Shown in pieces: positions 5,901 through 12,882 of a DNA stretch of 13,389 nucleotides. The position numbers and the translations under genes were made by a program. Positions within the stretch are counted from its first letter, which is position 1. Every line of letters begins with the position of its first letter. The notes below the pieces were generated by a model that made no database searches, was not told the origin of the DNA, and saw nothing but the letters and a program-made list of their open reading frames with translations. This DNA is from Deltaproteobacteria bacterium (lineage in GTDB: Bacteria > Desulfobacterota > DSM-4660 > Desulfatiglandales > B25-G16), in NCBI GenBank assembly GCA_020355145.1, contig CP070660.1, positions 1,171,671 to 1,185,059 on the forward strand. Direction: 5' to 3'.

Positions 5901-5985
5901 ATCCCCACCCAAGCCGTAACCCATTATCCTTTGCCTCAAGGCTATCTATATTGCGCCCCAACTCCGTGTATTAAACACCATATTC

Positions 5986-7449
5986 CTATTCAAGCTGGTA
6001 GTTAGGTGCCTCTTTGGTGATAATCACATCATGCACATGTCCTTCCCTCAGGCCTGCAGCCGTGATCCTTAAGAATTGTGCCTTAGCCTGGAGCTCCTTT
6101 ATATCGTGAGCCCCAACATAACCCATACCTGCCTTTAGACCCCCTATAAGCTGGTAGATGGTATCTGCTAAGGGGCCCCGATAGGGAACCCTTCCAACGA
6201 TGCCCTCTGGCACCAATTTCGATTCTTCCTTCACCGTTTCCTGAAAATAGCGATCCTTGCTCCCCTCCCTCATAGCCTCTATAGAACCCATAGCCCTATA
6301 TACCTTATATGTTCTCCCTTGGAAGAGTTCAGTCTCTCCCGGGCTCTCCTCTGTGCCGGCAAGGAGACTTCCAATCATAATCGATGATGCACCGGCAGCC
6401 AGTGCCTTGGTGATATCACCGGAGAACCTTATGCCACCATCTGCAATAATTGGAATATTTGCCCTTGCCGCCTGTCGAGCACAATCCATAATAGCCGTCA
6501 TCTGTGGTACACCAACTCCTGCAATTACCCTGGTCGTGCATATAGAGCCTGGCCCTATACCGACCTTTATTGCATCAACACCGGCTTCGATGAGGGCACT
6601 GGCACCCTCGGCTGTAGCTACATTGCCGGCTATCAATTCCAATTTTGGGAGATTCCCTTTGGTCTCCTTTACTGCGTTTATTACACCTGCAGAGTGCCCA
6701 TGGGCAGTATCAATAACGATAACATCTACATTTGCCGCTACTAGTCTCTCAGTCCTCTCTTCTCTATCCGGTCCAACGCCAATTGCTGCGCCAACCCGTA
6801 ATCTGCCGAGATGATCCTTACATGAATTGGGGTATTTTTCTATCTTCTCAATATCCTTTATGGTTATGAGCCCCTCTAACCTTCCCTCGCCGTCAACAAC
6901 TAGTAATTTCTCTATCCTTCTCTTGTGTAAGACGGCCTTTGATTCCTCCAGGGTTATCCCAACAGGTACTGTGGCCAGGTTATCCTTGGTCATTACATCT
7001 CCAACCTTCTTATCCAGGTTTGTTTCAAACCTTAGGTCCCTGTTGGTTATAATCCCTAGCAAATTACCCATTTTCACAACAGGCACCCCGGATATCCTGT
7101 ACTTTTTCATAATATTTAGGACCTCAAAGAGCTTCTGTTCCGGGTCAATAGTAATAGGGTCGATAATCATGCCACTTTCTGATTTCTTGACCTTCTCAAC
7201 CTCCAGGGCCTGCCTTTCTATAGTCATATTTTTATGGATGAACCCTAGTCCACCCTGTCTGGCCAATGCTATAGCTGTTTCCGACTCTGTAACAGTATCC
7301 ATTGCTGCACTGACAATGGGTATGTTGAGGGAGATGTTTCTAGAAAGCATTGTTTTAATGTCTACATCTTTTGGCAAGACAGAGGATTCCATTGGCATCA
7401 AGAGCAGATCACTGAAGGTCAGCCCTTCCTTTATTATTTGATCATCCAT
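5986..7449 (-). CDS. guaB: Inosine-5'-monophosphate dehydrogenase
   Basis: This 487-residue enzyme oxidises IMP to XMP with NAD, the committed step of GTP synthesis. It is full length for a bacterial IMPDH with a CBS pair. The N-terminal barrel half contains SAAMDTVTES. Two CBS domains lie at roughly 95-205 (DPITIDPEQKLFEVL, then VMTKDNLATVPVGITLEES). The barrel resumes with VDVIVIDTAHGHS and GNVATAEGA. The catalytic loop GIGPGSICTTR places Cys304 as nucleophile. ADGGIRFSGDITKAL is the phosphate-binding strand. The mobile flap carries Arg400-Tyr401 (DRYFQE), followed by PEGIVGRVPYRG. The ATG at 7449 is preceded by AAGGAG and AAAGGA, and overlaps the end of the Ppx/GppA gene by 8 bases. All expected catalytic residues are present. 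Confidence 0.97.
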   Translation of the reverse strand: MDDQIIKEGLTFSDLLLMPMESSVLPKDVDIKTMLSRNISLNIPIVSAAMDTVTESETAIALARQGGLGFIHKNMTIERQALEVEKVKKSESGMIIDPITIDPEQKLFEVLNIMKKYRISGVPVVKMGNLLGIITNRDLRFETNLDKKVGDVMTKDNLATVPVGITLEESKAVLHKRRIEKLLVVDGEGRLEGLITIKDIEKIEKYPNSCKDHLGRLRVGAAIGVGPDREERTERLVAANVDVIVIDTAHGHSAGVINAVKETKGNLPKLELIAGNVATAEGASALIEAGVDAIKVGIGPGSICTTRVIAGVGVPQMTAIMDCARQAARANIPIIADGGIRFSGDITKALAAGASSIMIGSLLAGTEESPGETELFQGRTYKVYRAMGSIEAMREGSKDRYFQETVKEESKLVPEGIVGRVPYRGPLADTIYQLIGGLKAGMGYVGAHDIKELQAKAQFLRITAAGLREGHVHDVIITKEAPNYQLE

Positions 7450-8395
7450 TCCTTTCTCCTTCCATATATTGAATTAAGCTTCCTTCTAATAGATCGGAAT
7501 AACTAACTATTATCTCATCTTTCTCAAAATAGTCCATAATTTTAACCACCATTAAGGTGCCTGCCAAGATAATATCTTCCCTTCCTATTTCAAGACCCCC
7601 AAGATTCAGTCTTTTTTCCTTAGACATCCCCTTCATCTTTTGAAAGAGGGTTTGGATATCCCCCCTCTTAATTACAAGGCCGTTTATCTTATTATCATTA
7701 GAATCATCTTCTGCTATACCATGTACAATCTTATCCAAAGTGACTATAGTTCCTCCTGTGCCAATGAGGGAAAGGCCTTCCTTCCCTATTTGCTTCAAGG
7801 AATCAAGCCCTATCTTAAATGTATCCTCAATATGATTGCTAAGTCGATATATCTCCTCATCTTTAGGGGGATCAGTGATTAGATAGTCCTCTGTTAAGAT
7901 AACCGCCCCCAGCTCAATTGATATGGATTTCCCTTCCCTATTATTGATCCAGGTAAACTCGGTGCTCCCACCGCCAAGATCAAAGATAACTAGAGGCCCT
8001 CCACTGTGATTCAATAAGGATAAAACACCTTTGCATGTTAGTTCAGCCTCCTCCTTGCTGGAGATAATCCTCACCCTATGGCCTAACCTTTCTGCAATCA
8101 AGGCAATAAAACTATCCCTGTTTACTGCCTTTCTAACCACTCCTGTTGCTATGACAATGGGAGAAGAGACACCAAATCGGCTGGCAATGTCAGTAAACTC
8201 CTTAAGTACAGCAATGCTCCTTGCCATTGGCCTTGGCTTAATCGTGCCAGTTTCTCCCCTGTTGAAGCCCTCACCCAGTCTTGTGATGGCCCGCTTTCTT
8301 AAAACTGGCCTTAAGGCACTGTCTGATTTACACTTTTCAGCAATCAACATCCTTATAGAATTGCTTCCGATCTCTATGGATGCGATAGGCTCCAT
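7442..8395 (-). CDS. Ppx/GppA-family phosphatase, short form
   Basis: This 317-residue member of the ASKHA fold hydrolyses polyphosphate and/or pppGpp. Motifs in order: the first phosphate loop IEIGSNSIRMLI (7-18), the EEAELTCKGV segment with candidate catalytic Glu (115-124), the second loop FDLGGGSTEF (138-147), IGTGGTIVTL (211-220) and SYSDLLEGSL near the end. Long family members carry an extra C-terminal HD-like domain; this one ends after the two core domains, like the Aquifex-type short form. One oddity is that the first loop usually reads D-I/L-GSNS, but here the acidic residue is Glu8 (codon GAG). The ribosome site before ATG 8395 is weak. Its end overlaps guaB, so pppGpp or polyphosphate turnover and GTP synthesis may be co-expressed. 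Whether it is Ppx or GppA cannot be told from sequence. Confidence 0.9.
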   Translation of the reverse strand: MEPIASIEIGSNSIRMLIAEKCKSDSALRPVLRKRAITRLGEGFNRGETGTIKPRPMARSIAVLKEFTDIASRFGVSSPIVIATGVVRKAVNRDSFIALIAERLGHRVRIISSKEEAELTCKGVLSLLNHSGGPLVIFDLGGGSTEFTWINNREGKSISIELGAVILTEDYLITDPPKDEEIYRLSNHIEDTFKIGLDSLKQIGKEGLSLIGTGGTIVTLDKIVHGIAEDDSNDNKINGLVIKRGDIQTLFQKMKGMSKEKRLNLGGLEIGREDIILAGTLMVVKIMDYFEKDEIIVSYSDLLEGSLIQYMEGERNG

Positions 8396-8470
8396 GGTTT
8401 CATTGCTTCTTAAATCAAATTACCACCGCTTATGACTCCACTACCGGAGGAAGTGGTTTAAGCCGATTAA

Positions 8471-9079
8471 TCAATCTATCAAGTGACATAAAAGAGACTT
8501 CAGGGCATCTATCATTCCAGAATAGAAATGGTCTGCACCTTCAATGACCTCAAAACGGGCCCCAGGATTCCAGGTAAATACCAGACTCCTTATCTTATCA
8601 GCCGGTGCAATGTCATCTTCGCCACCAGTTACTACTGCCTCTATCTTTGGGTTAAAGGATAAAAAGGAGAAATCCAGAAAGGTAACCGGCGGAGATATCA
8701 TAATCATGCTGCTTGGCATGGACTCGGTGTCTGTAACCTTGGCATTTACCCATGCCCCGAATGAATAACCAGCAAGATCAAGATCTCTCTTTCCCCTATC
8801 ATACATATAACGTAAGGCAGATATCACATCCTCCTTTTCCCCTTTCCCCTGGTCATAACCCCCTTCACTATCTCCTACACCCCTAAAATTGAATCTCAGT
8901 GTGGAAAAGCCCTTACCCTGATAGATCGTAACCAGTGCCTCTACTATCTGATCATACATAGTGCCCCCATAAAGTGGGTGAGGATGGGTGACGACAACAC
9001 CCCTTTCCCCTTCCCGCACGCATAGGAGGCCTTCAATAAGCAGGCCTTTAGAGTGGAATCTGATCTTTTCTTCCTTCAT
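8471..9079 (-). CDS. Alpha/beta-fold hydrolase, COG2945-like
   Basis: This is a 202-residue cytoplasmic protein. The catalytic triad can be read directly: Ser106 in the nucleophile elbow GYSFGA, Asp155 or Asp156 in TGGEDDIAP and His184 in GADHFYSG. The oxyanion/N-terminal block HPHPLYGGTM and the strand FNFRGVGDSEG are typical of the small predicted hydrolases in COG2945. No lid domain is evident at this length. The substrate is unknown; esters or amides are the family expectation. No clear ribosome binding site precedes the ATG at 9079. It lies 45 bases downstream of the thioesterase gene and 75 bases upstream of the Ppx/GppA gene on the same strand, so co-transcription is likely. An imperfect hairpin (CCACT / AGTGG near 8435) sits in the gap to ppx, without a U-run. 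Confidence 0.85.
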   Translation of the reverse strand: MKEEKIRFHSKGLLIEGLLCVREGERGVVVTHPHPLYGGTMYDQIVEALVTIYQGKGFSTLRFNFRGVGDSEGGYDQGKGEKEDVISALRYMYDRGKRDLDLAGYSFGAWVNAKVTDTESMPSSMIMISPPVTFLDFSFLSFNPKIEAVVTGGEDDIAPADKIRSLVFTWNPGARFEVIEGADHFYSGMIDALKSLLCHLID

Positions 9080-9124
9080 AATAAGATAGTGGCCTCGTGT
9101 ACCTGCAGGTTTAGTCTATGGCCT

Positions 9125-9610
9125 TCAAAATCTATTAAAGAGATCTTCCATCTCCCTCTTTGACTTATCTGGTACCAGGTGAAGATCCTTACCGGATAAA
9201 ATGGCAAATGTGGCTTCCCCCGTGACCAGGGTATTTTTTTCTCCATCTTGAATCAGTCCTCTGGCCTTGCATAAACGCGGGTTTTGCCCTTCTATCATCT
9301 TACCCTTGACAGTCAACAATCTATCCAATGGAACTGGCCTGATATACTTTATCTTCAAGATTCTTGTAACAAAGAAGATTCTCCTGAAATATATTACAGC
9401 CCATGACATGACCTCATCTAAGAGGGTTGATACGATCCCGCCGTGGGCCATATTTTCCCATCCCTCATAATTCTTCTCCAGGGTTATATCTGAACAAACC
9501 CAATCTCCCTGTCTGTAAAAACTTAGATTAAGCCCTATTGGGTTTGCAGTTCCACAGGCAAAACAGCTATGATCTCTCAGTTTAGGAATACCCTCTTTGA
9601 TCTCATCCAT
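9125..9610 (-). CDS. PaaI-type hotdog-fold thioesterase
   Basis: This 161-residue protein has the PaaI/YbgC-like single hotdog layout. The N-terminal HSCFACGTANPIGL is the CxxCG-NPxGL motif common in this subgroup (Cys16, Cys19). The central helix NMAHGGIVSTLLDEVMSWAV carries the HGG turn (56-58) and acidic residues Asp65-Glu66, near the usual catalytic position. KIKYIRPVPLD and ARGLIQDGEK follow the fold. The expected activity is hydrolysis of acyl-CoA thioesters; the acyl group cannot be predicted. The start is supported by AAGGA nine bases upstream of the ATG at 9610. It is the first gene of the minus-strand run down to guaB and is divergent from the plus-strand zinc-ribbon gene. Confidence 0.85.
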   Translation of the reverse strand: MDEIKEGIPKLRDHSCFACGTANPIGLNLSFYRQGDWVCSDITLEKNYEGWENMAHGGIVSTLLDEVMSWAVIYFRRIFFVTRILKIKYIRPVPLDRLLTVKGKMIEGQNPRLCKARGLIQDGEKNTLVTGEATFAILSGKDLHLVPDKSKREMEDLFNRF

Positions 9611-9678
9611 CTTAAATGTCCTTTACCCTGCTGCCTCATCCTGAAGCACGGGCGTGGCAAAATAGCATCTGCCTTTTT

Positions 9679-9721
9679 ACCCCGTTAAATTTCCCGATGG
9701 GAACCCTATATTTAACAGGGT
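9679..9721. repeat. Large imperfect palindrome in the divergent intergenic region
   Basis: The left arm (9679-9690) contains ACCC then GTTAAAT; the right arm (9710-9721) is ATTTAAC, one unpaired A, then GGGT. Inside lies a second hairpin, TTCCC-GAT-GGGAA (9691-9703). The structure lies between the divergent thioesterase and zinc-ribbon genes. It could be a shared regulatory site or an intergenic repeat. No U-run makes a terminator unlikely. Confidence 0.55.
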
Positions 9722-9884
9722 GAACACGGGCTGTAATGCAGAGATTTATCAAGGGGATGTTGTCATTTTTTATCCCTGTCTGCAAGGATATTTTATTGAC
9801 ATGGTAGAAGATTTTTTGCTAAAAACACCACTGAAAGAGGATCGAGAGGAGTGTAAGGGGATTAGCCTTGTTAAGATCGTTTAA
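9720..9884 (+). CDS. Possible small ORF of unknown function (doubtful)
   Basis: A frame open from 9666 to the stop at 9882-9884 has protein-like composition, reading GDVVIFYPCLQGYFIDMVEDF and then LLKTPLKEDREECKG. The first usable start is GTG at 9720, giving 54 residues; ATG at 9801 would give 27. Neither has a convincing ribosome binding site. The 3' end overlaps the TTG start of the zinc-ribbon gene by 17 bases. Against it, the left part of the open frame coincides with the palindrome, and a good TTGACA -35 box lies inside it. I do not recognise the sequence. It may be a relic of a longer gene or a non-coding frame. Confidence 0.25.
   Translation: MNTGCNAEIYQGDVVIFYPCLQGYFIDMVEDFLLKTPLKEDREECKGISLVKIV
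9796..9825 (+). promoter_or_regulatory. Candidate sigma-70 promoter for the zinc-ribbon gene
   Basis: A perfect TTGACA (9796-9801) is followed after 18 bases by TAAAAA (9820-9825), four of six matches to the -10 consensus. Transcription would begin near 9832, leaving a leader of about 35 bases that contains the ribosome binding site. Confidence 0.4.
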
Positions 9885-10239
9885 TGTGGTATGCCCATTC
9901 TGTGAAGATATCTATCCCTTCCCAGATAAGATTGATGAGATCTATAGATGTCAATGTGGGGCTGTGTATATGATCGCCTGGCGGTCTGATATGGAAGATG
10001 CTGTGAACCAGTTAGTAAGGTTCTTTTTAAAAGATGCCGAGTCTTTAGAAGGTAGGTCAGAAGATAATATATTATGCCATGCAGTTGTCTATGAAGATAT
10101 ACAGAATCTAATAAGGATGAAAATGGAATATGAGGCAGTTAAATATATTCGCCAGATCCAAAGCTTTGACCAGAATTACCCTCAAAAGGTTGGTCTTGCC
10201 TGGTTAGGTAGTTATAAGGGAAGACATCCCCGCTCTTAA
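9868..10239 (+). CDS. Hypothetical protein with N-terminal zinc ribbon
   Basis: This is a 123-residue protein read from TTG at 9868, supported by AAGGGG seven bases upstream. GTG at 9886 is a possible shorter start just before the first Cys pair. Residues 9-31 hold CPFC, 15 residues, then CQCG: a four-Cys zinc-ribbon or rubredoxin-like knuckle (Cys9, 12, 28, 30). The rest is mostly charged and helical (EDAVNQLVRFFLKDAESLEG, later RMKMEYEAVKYIRQIQSFD) with no membrane segment. I do not recognise a family, and no catalytic motif is visible. It is the only confident plus-strand gene apart from the SHOCT relic, and converges with the hybrid kinase gene 54 bases away. Binding of nucleic acid or protein is a guess from the zinc ribbon. 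Confidence 0.7.
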   Translation: MLRSFNVVCPFCEDIYPFPDKIDEIYRCQCGAVYMIAWRSDMEDAVNQLVRFFLKDAESLEGRSEDNILCHAVVYEDIQNLIRMKMEYEAVKYIRQIQSFDQNYPQKVGLAWLGSYKGRHPRS

Positions 10240-10293
10240 TGATTTCAGTCCCTAATAGTTGCTACTTCATATGGGGTCTTCAGATTTTTGGCC

Positions 10294-12327
10294 CTATTCC
10301 CTGTCAAGAATTTCCCTTATCTTGTTAGATAACTCCTTTATATCAAAAGGCTTCTGGATAAAGCCATTACATCCTCGTTTCAATATCTGGGTTGCCTGTC
10401 CGTCTATGCTGTAGCCACTTGAAAGGAGCACCTTTATGTCCGGGTTGATCTCCTTCATTCTGTCATATGTCTCACCACCACCCATATCAGGCATAATCAT
10501 ATCCAGGATAACTATATCAATCTTGTCTTTATTTTCTTTATAGAGTTGGATGGCCTCTTTTCCGCCTCTGGCCAACAAGAGCTCGTAGCCCATCTTTTTC
10601 AGGATCTGGCTGCCAACATCAATAATCATATCCTCATCATCTATAAGAAGAACAGTCCCTTTTCCCCTCGATACCTCATGGGTTAGCTCTCTTTCTTCTG
10701 TTATTTCCTTCTTTGAGGCTGGCAGGTAAATAGTAAAGGTGGTTCCTTTGCCCTTTTCACTGGAGACATTGATAATGCCACCATGGTTTTTGATGATGCC
10801 ATATACAGAGGCCAATCCCAGACCTGTTCCCCTCCCCATCTCTTTGGTGGTAAAGAATGGGTCAAATACCCTTTGCTGGGTTTCCTTATCCATGCCCAGC
10901 CCGGTATCTTTCACAGATATCTTCACATACTTGCCAGGTTCTACATGATAGGGTTCCACATAGTTTGCATCAAGGGTGACATTTTCTGTCTCAAGATATA
11001 GCTCCCCACTACCAGGCATTGCCTGCCAGGCATTGACATAGAGGTTTAATAGCACCTGCTCAATCTGGCCCTGATCCGCTTCTACTGTCCAGAGATCTTT
11101 TTCATATCCTCTATAGATCTTTATCTCCTTTCTTGCCCGTGCGAACATAGTGGAACTCTTCTCTATGAGGTCATTTATATTGGTAGGTTTGACCTCATAT
11201 TTTCCTCCCCTTGCAAAACCCAATAATTGCCTTGTAAGCTCTGCCCCACTTTTAACCTGCTGCTCTATTCCTTTTAGTCTTTCATAATGTGGATGCGTGG
11301 AGCTAACATCCATGAGCACTAAAGAGGTGTAGCCCTGTATACCCATAAGGAGGTTGTTAAAATCATGGGCGATGCCACCTGCAAGGGTACCAATGGCCTC
11401 CATCTTATGTGACTGGAGTACCTGGGCCTCGAGTTTCTTTTTTTCAATAATATCCCTGTAGATTCCAAGTGTTCCGATAATCTCACCTTTTTCATTCTTT
11501 AAGAGTGAGGCTGAGATATTAACATTTATTAGGCCGCCGTCTTTCTTCTTGAGCTTCATCTCATGATTTCTTAACTCCCCTTTTGCCATTAATTCACTCA
11601 TAATCTTCTTTTCATCCTCTACACCTTTACCATAAAAGGTATTTACCTTTTTGCCGATAAGCTCTAACTGATCATAGCCTGTTAAATCCTTTATATTGAG
11701 GGTAGTAGATATTACCCTTCCTTGAAGATCAGTAGCAATAATCCCATCAATGGAGCTGTCTAATATGTTCTGCAGGAAATTCTTGGTGTGGATCAACTCT
11801 GCTTCCATGTGCCTCTTTTCCGTGACATCCCTAATAATACCGCGAAAACCAATCGTCTGATCCTGTGAATCCTTTATGAGGGAAATGGAGGCCTCAACAT
11901 GTCTTCTGCCGTCCTCTTTTCTTATAATCTCATAGTCAAATGCCCTTGCAGGTTTGCCTGTTTTATAGACATTATTTGTGATCTGGTATAATTTCCTGGC
12001 GTTGGCTTGATCTGTGAACTGCCGGATATTCATGCCCATCAACTCATCTTTTCGATATCCAAAGATCCTGCACAATGAATCATTAAGGAAGGTAAGGTTA
12101 CCTGCGATATCTGTCTCAAAGTAGCCGTCTTCGATACTTTCAAGGATGGTTCGGTATTTCTCCTCACTCTGCTTAAGTGCCTCCTCGGCCCGCTTGCGAT
12201 CGATGTCAACAGTTGTAGCAGATGCGACCTTCTTTAGCCCTTCCCCCACCCCTTTGAATCCAACGGGTTCTTTCTCTAATTCCCTTACCCTTTGCTCCAA
12301 TTCTTCATAGGTTGGTTTTCTGCTCAT
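10294..12327 (-). CDS. Hybrid sensor histidine kinase: PAS-PAS-HisKA-HATPase-receiver
   Basis: This 677-residue protein has no membrane segment, so it probably senses inside the cell. An N-terminal coiled coil (YEELEQRVRELEKE, 7-20) is followed by two PAS domains (about 52-172 and 180-298). The first ends with the PAC motif GFRGIIRDVTE, the second with GTLGIYRDIIE. HisKA carries phospho-acceptor His321 in GGIAHDFNN. The ATPase domain shows the N box (Asn428, Asn432), DTGLGMD (Asp474) and GRGTGLGL (498-505). The C-terminal receiver (about 556-677) has Asp563/564, acceptor Asp609 in VILDMIMP, Ser636 and Lys659, so both phosphotransfer sites are intact. The signal is unknown. GGGGGATT eight bases before ATG 12327 supports the start. 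No separate response regulator is adjacent. A paralogue begins 555 bases upstream, beyond a pseudogene and a MITE. Confidence 0.95.
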   Translation of the reverse strand: MSRKPTYEELEQRVRELEKEPVGFKGVGEGLKKVASATTVDIDRKRAEEALKQSEEKYRTILESIEDGYFETDIAGNLTFLNDSLCRIFGYRKDELMGMNIRQFTDQANARKLYQITNNVYKTGKPARAFDYEIIRKEDGRRHVEASISLIKDSQDQTIGFRGIIRDVTEKRHMEAELIHTKNFLQNILDSSIDGIIATDLQGRVISTTLNIKDLTGYDQLELIGKKVNTFYGKGVEDEKKIMSELMAKGELRNHEMKLKKKDGGLINVNISASLLKNEKGEIIGTLGIYRDIIEKKKLEAQVLQSHKMEAIGTLAGGIAHDFNNLLMGIQGYTSLVLMDVSSTHPHYERLKGIEQQVKSGAELTRQLLGFARGGKYEVKPTNINDLIEKSSTMFARARKEIKIYRGYEKDLWTVEADQGQIEQVLLNLYVNAWQAMPGSGELYLETENVTLDANYVEPYHVEPGKYVKISVKDTGLGMDKETQQRVFDPFFTTKEMGRGTGLGLASVYGIIKNHGGIINVSSEKGKGTTFTIYLPASKKEITEERELTHEVSRGKGTVLLIDDEDMIIDVGSQILKKMGYELLLARGGKEAIQLYKENKDKIDIVILDMIMPDMGGGETYDRMKEINPDIKVLLSSGYSIDGQATQILKRGCNGFIQKPFDIKELSNKIREILDRE

Positions 12328-12348
12328 CAGAAAATCCCCCGATTGACC

Positions 12349-12672
12349 TTAAGAACAAAAAGCCCACATGGCATCACCTTCTCTACCTTCGGGTCTCAGC
12401 GCCCCCAATAGCATTCGTAGGCTTCGAGCACCAGCCGTCTCTGCGTTGAACCTCTCTCTATTGTGAAACTTCACTCTCTCCCTCAGTTTGAACTCGATCC
12501 TTCGGTCGTTTATCCATCTCCAATCCTCAGCCACACACGGTGCCCAGTTGCTATCTTTGTCCAGGGTCACTGGGCCTCCGGCACAATGCACCATTGTGGA
12601 TACGGACGGCATAAACAAATCTACCTCTAGAGGGTTATCCTTCACCACAATTCCATCGAAATTTTTAGACAC
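12349..12672 (-). pseudogene. Remnant of an oligopeptide-type ABC transporter substrate-binding protein (SBP_bac_5)
   Basis: From GTG 12672 the frame reads GPVTLDKDSNWAPCVAEDW, RRIEFKLRERVKFHNRERFNAET. This matches the start of family 5 periplasmic binding proteins (DppA/OppA/NikA type: ...P.LAesW...FkLR..vkFh...fnAeD). Similarity in this frame stops at about residue 80. In the next frame the DNA reads RLVLEAYECYWGR, stop, DPKVEKV, which matches a block normally more than 100 residues further on (LEaNpdYWgrkPkv). So an internal deletion, a frameshift and an in-frame TGA are all present. The signal peptide and most of the roughly 500-residue protein are missing. It is dead as a transporter component. 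The MITE lies 16 bases upstream, and the downstream hybrid kinase starts 22 bases after the end. Confidence 0.75.
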
Positions 12673-12688
12673 AAAAAGTATAGACTAG

Positions 12689-12803
12689 GACCGAGACTGT
12701 CGAAAAACCCTAAAAGCATAGTTTTGTCGCTTGTAACTAATTGATTTTACTCTATGTGTATGTGAAGAAAAAGTAATAATTGGACTTTTTCGACAGTCTC
12801 AGC
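12689..12803. mobile_element. MITE-like element with 15-base terminal inverted repeats
   Basis: GAGACTGTCGAAAAA (12693-12707) is exactly inverted as TTTTTCGACAGTCTC (12786-12800), about 78 bases apart. Short direct repeats ACTAG flank the pair at 12684-12688 and 12804-12808, a plausible 4-5 base target duplication. The interior is AT-rich and has no open frame of note, so it would be a non-autonomous element mobilised by a transposase elsewhere. GAGACTGTCGAAAAA-like ends resemble insertion-sequence termini, from memory; the exact family is not assigned. Confidence 0.65.
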
Positions 12804-12817
12804 ACTAGCTATAACCC

Positions 12818-12830
12818 TCAGGCTGCCTGA
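12818..12830. other. 13-base palindrome after the partial kinase gene
   Basis: TCAGGC and GCCTGA (12818-12823, 12825-12830) are separated by one base. On the minus strand this lies about 50 bases after the stop of the partial hybrid kinase. No U-run follows, so termination is uncertain. Confidence 0.25.
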
Positions 12831-12882
12831 CCTATACACAATATATTGATATGACCGCTTTGGTTTTAAGAGTAACTCTAGA

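Noticed and set aside
6257..7441. Long plus-strand frames opposite guaB
   Set aside because: Antisense shadows of guaB; guaB is full length with all catalytic residues, and the shadows have low-complexity composition.
8433..8455. CCACT/AGTGG hairpin as a terminator between the hydrolase and ppx genes
   Set aside because: The stem is only five pairs with an eight- to nine-base loop and no U-run.
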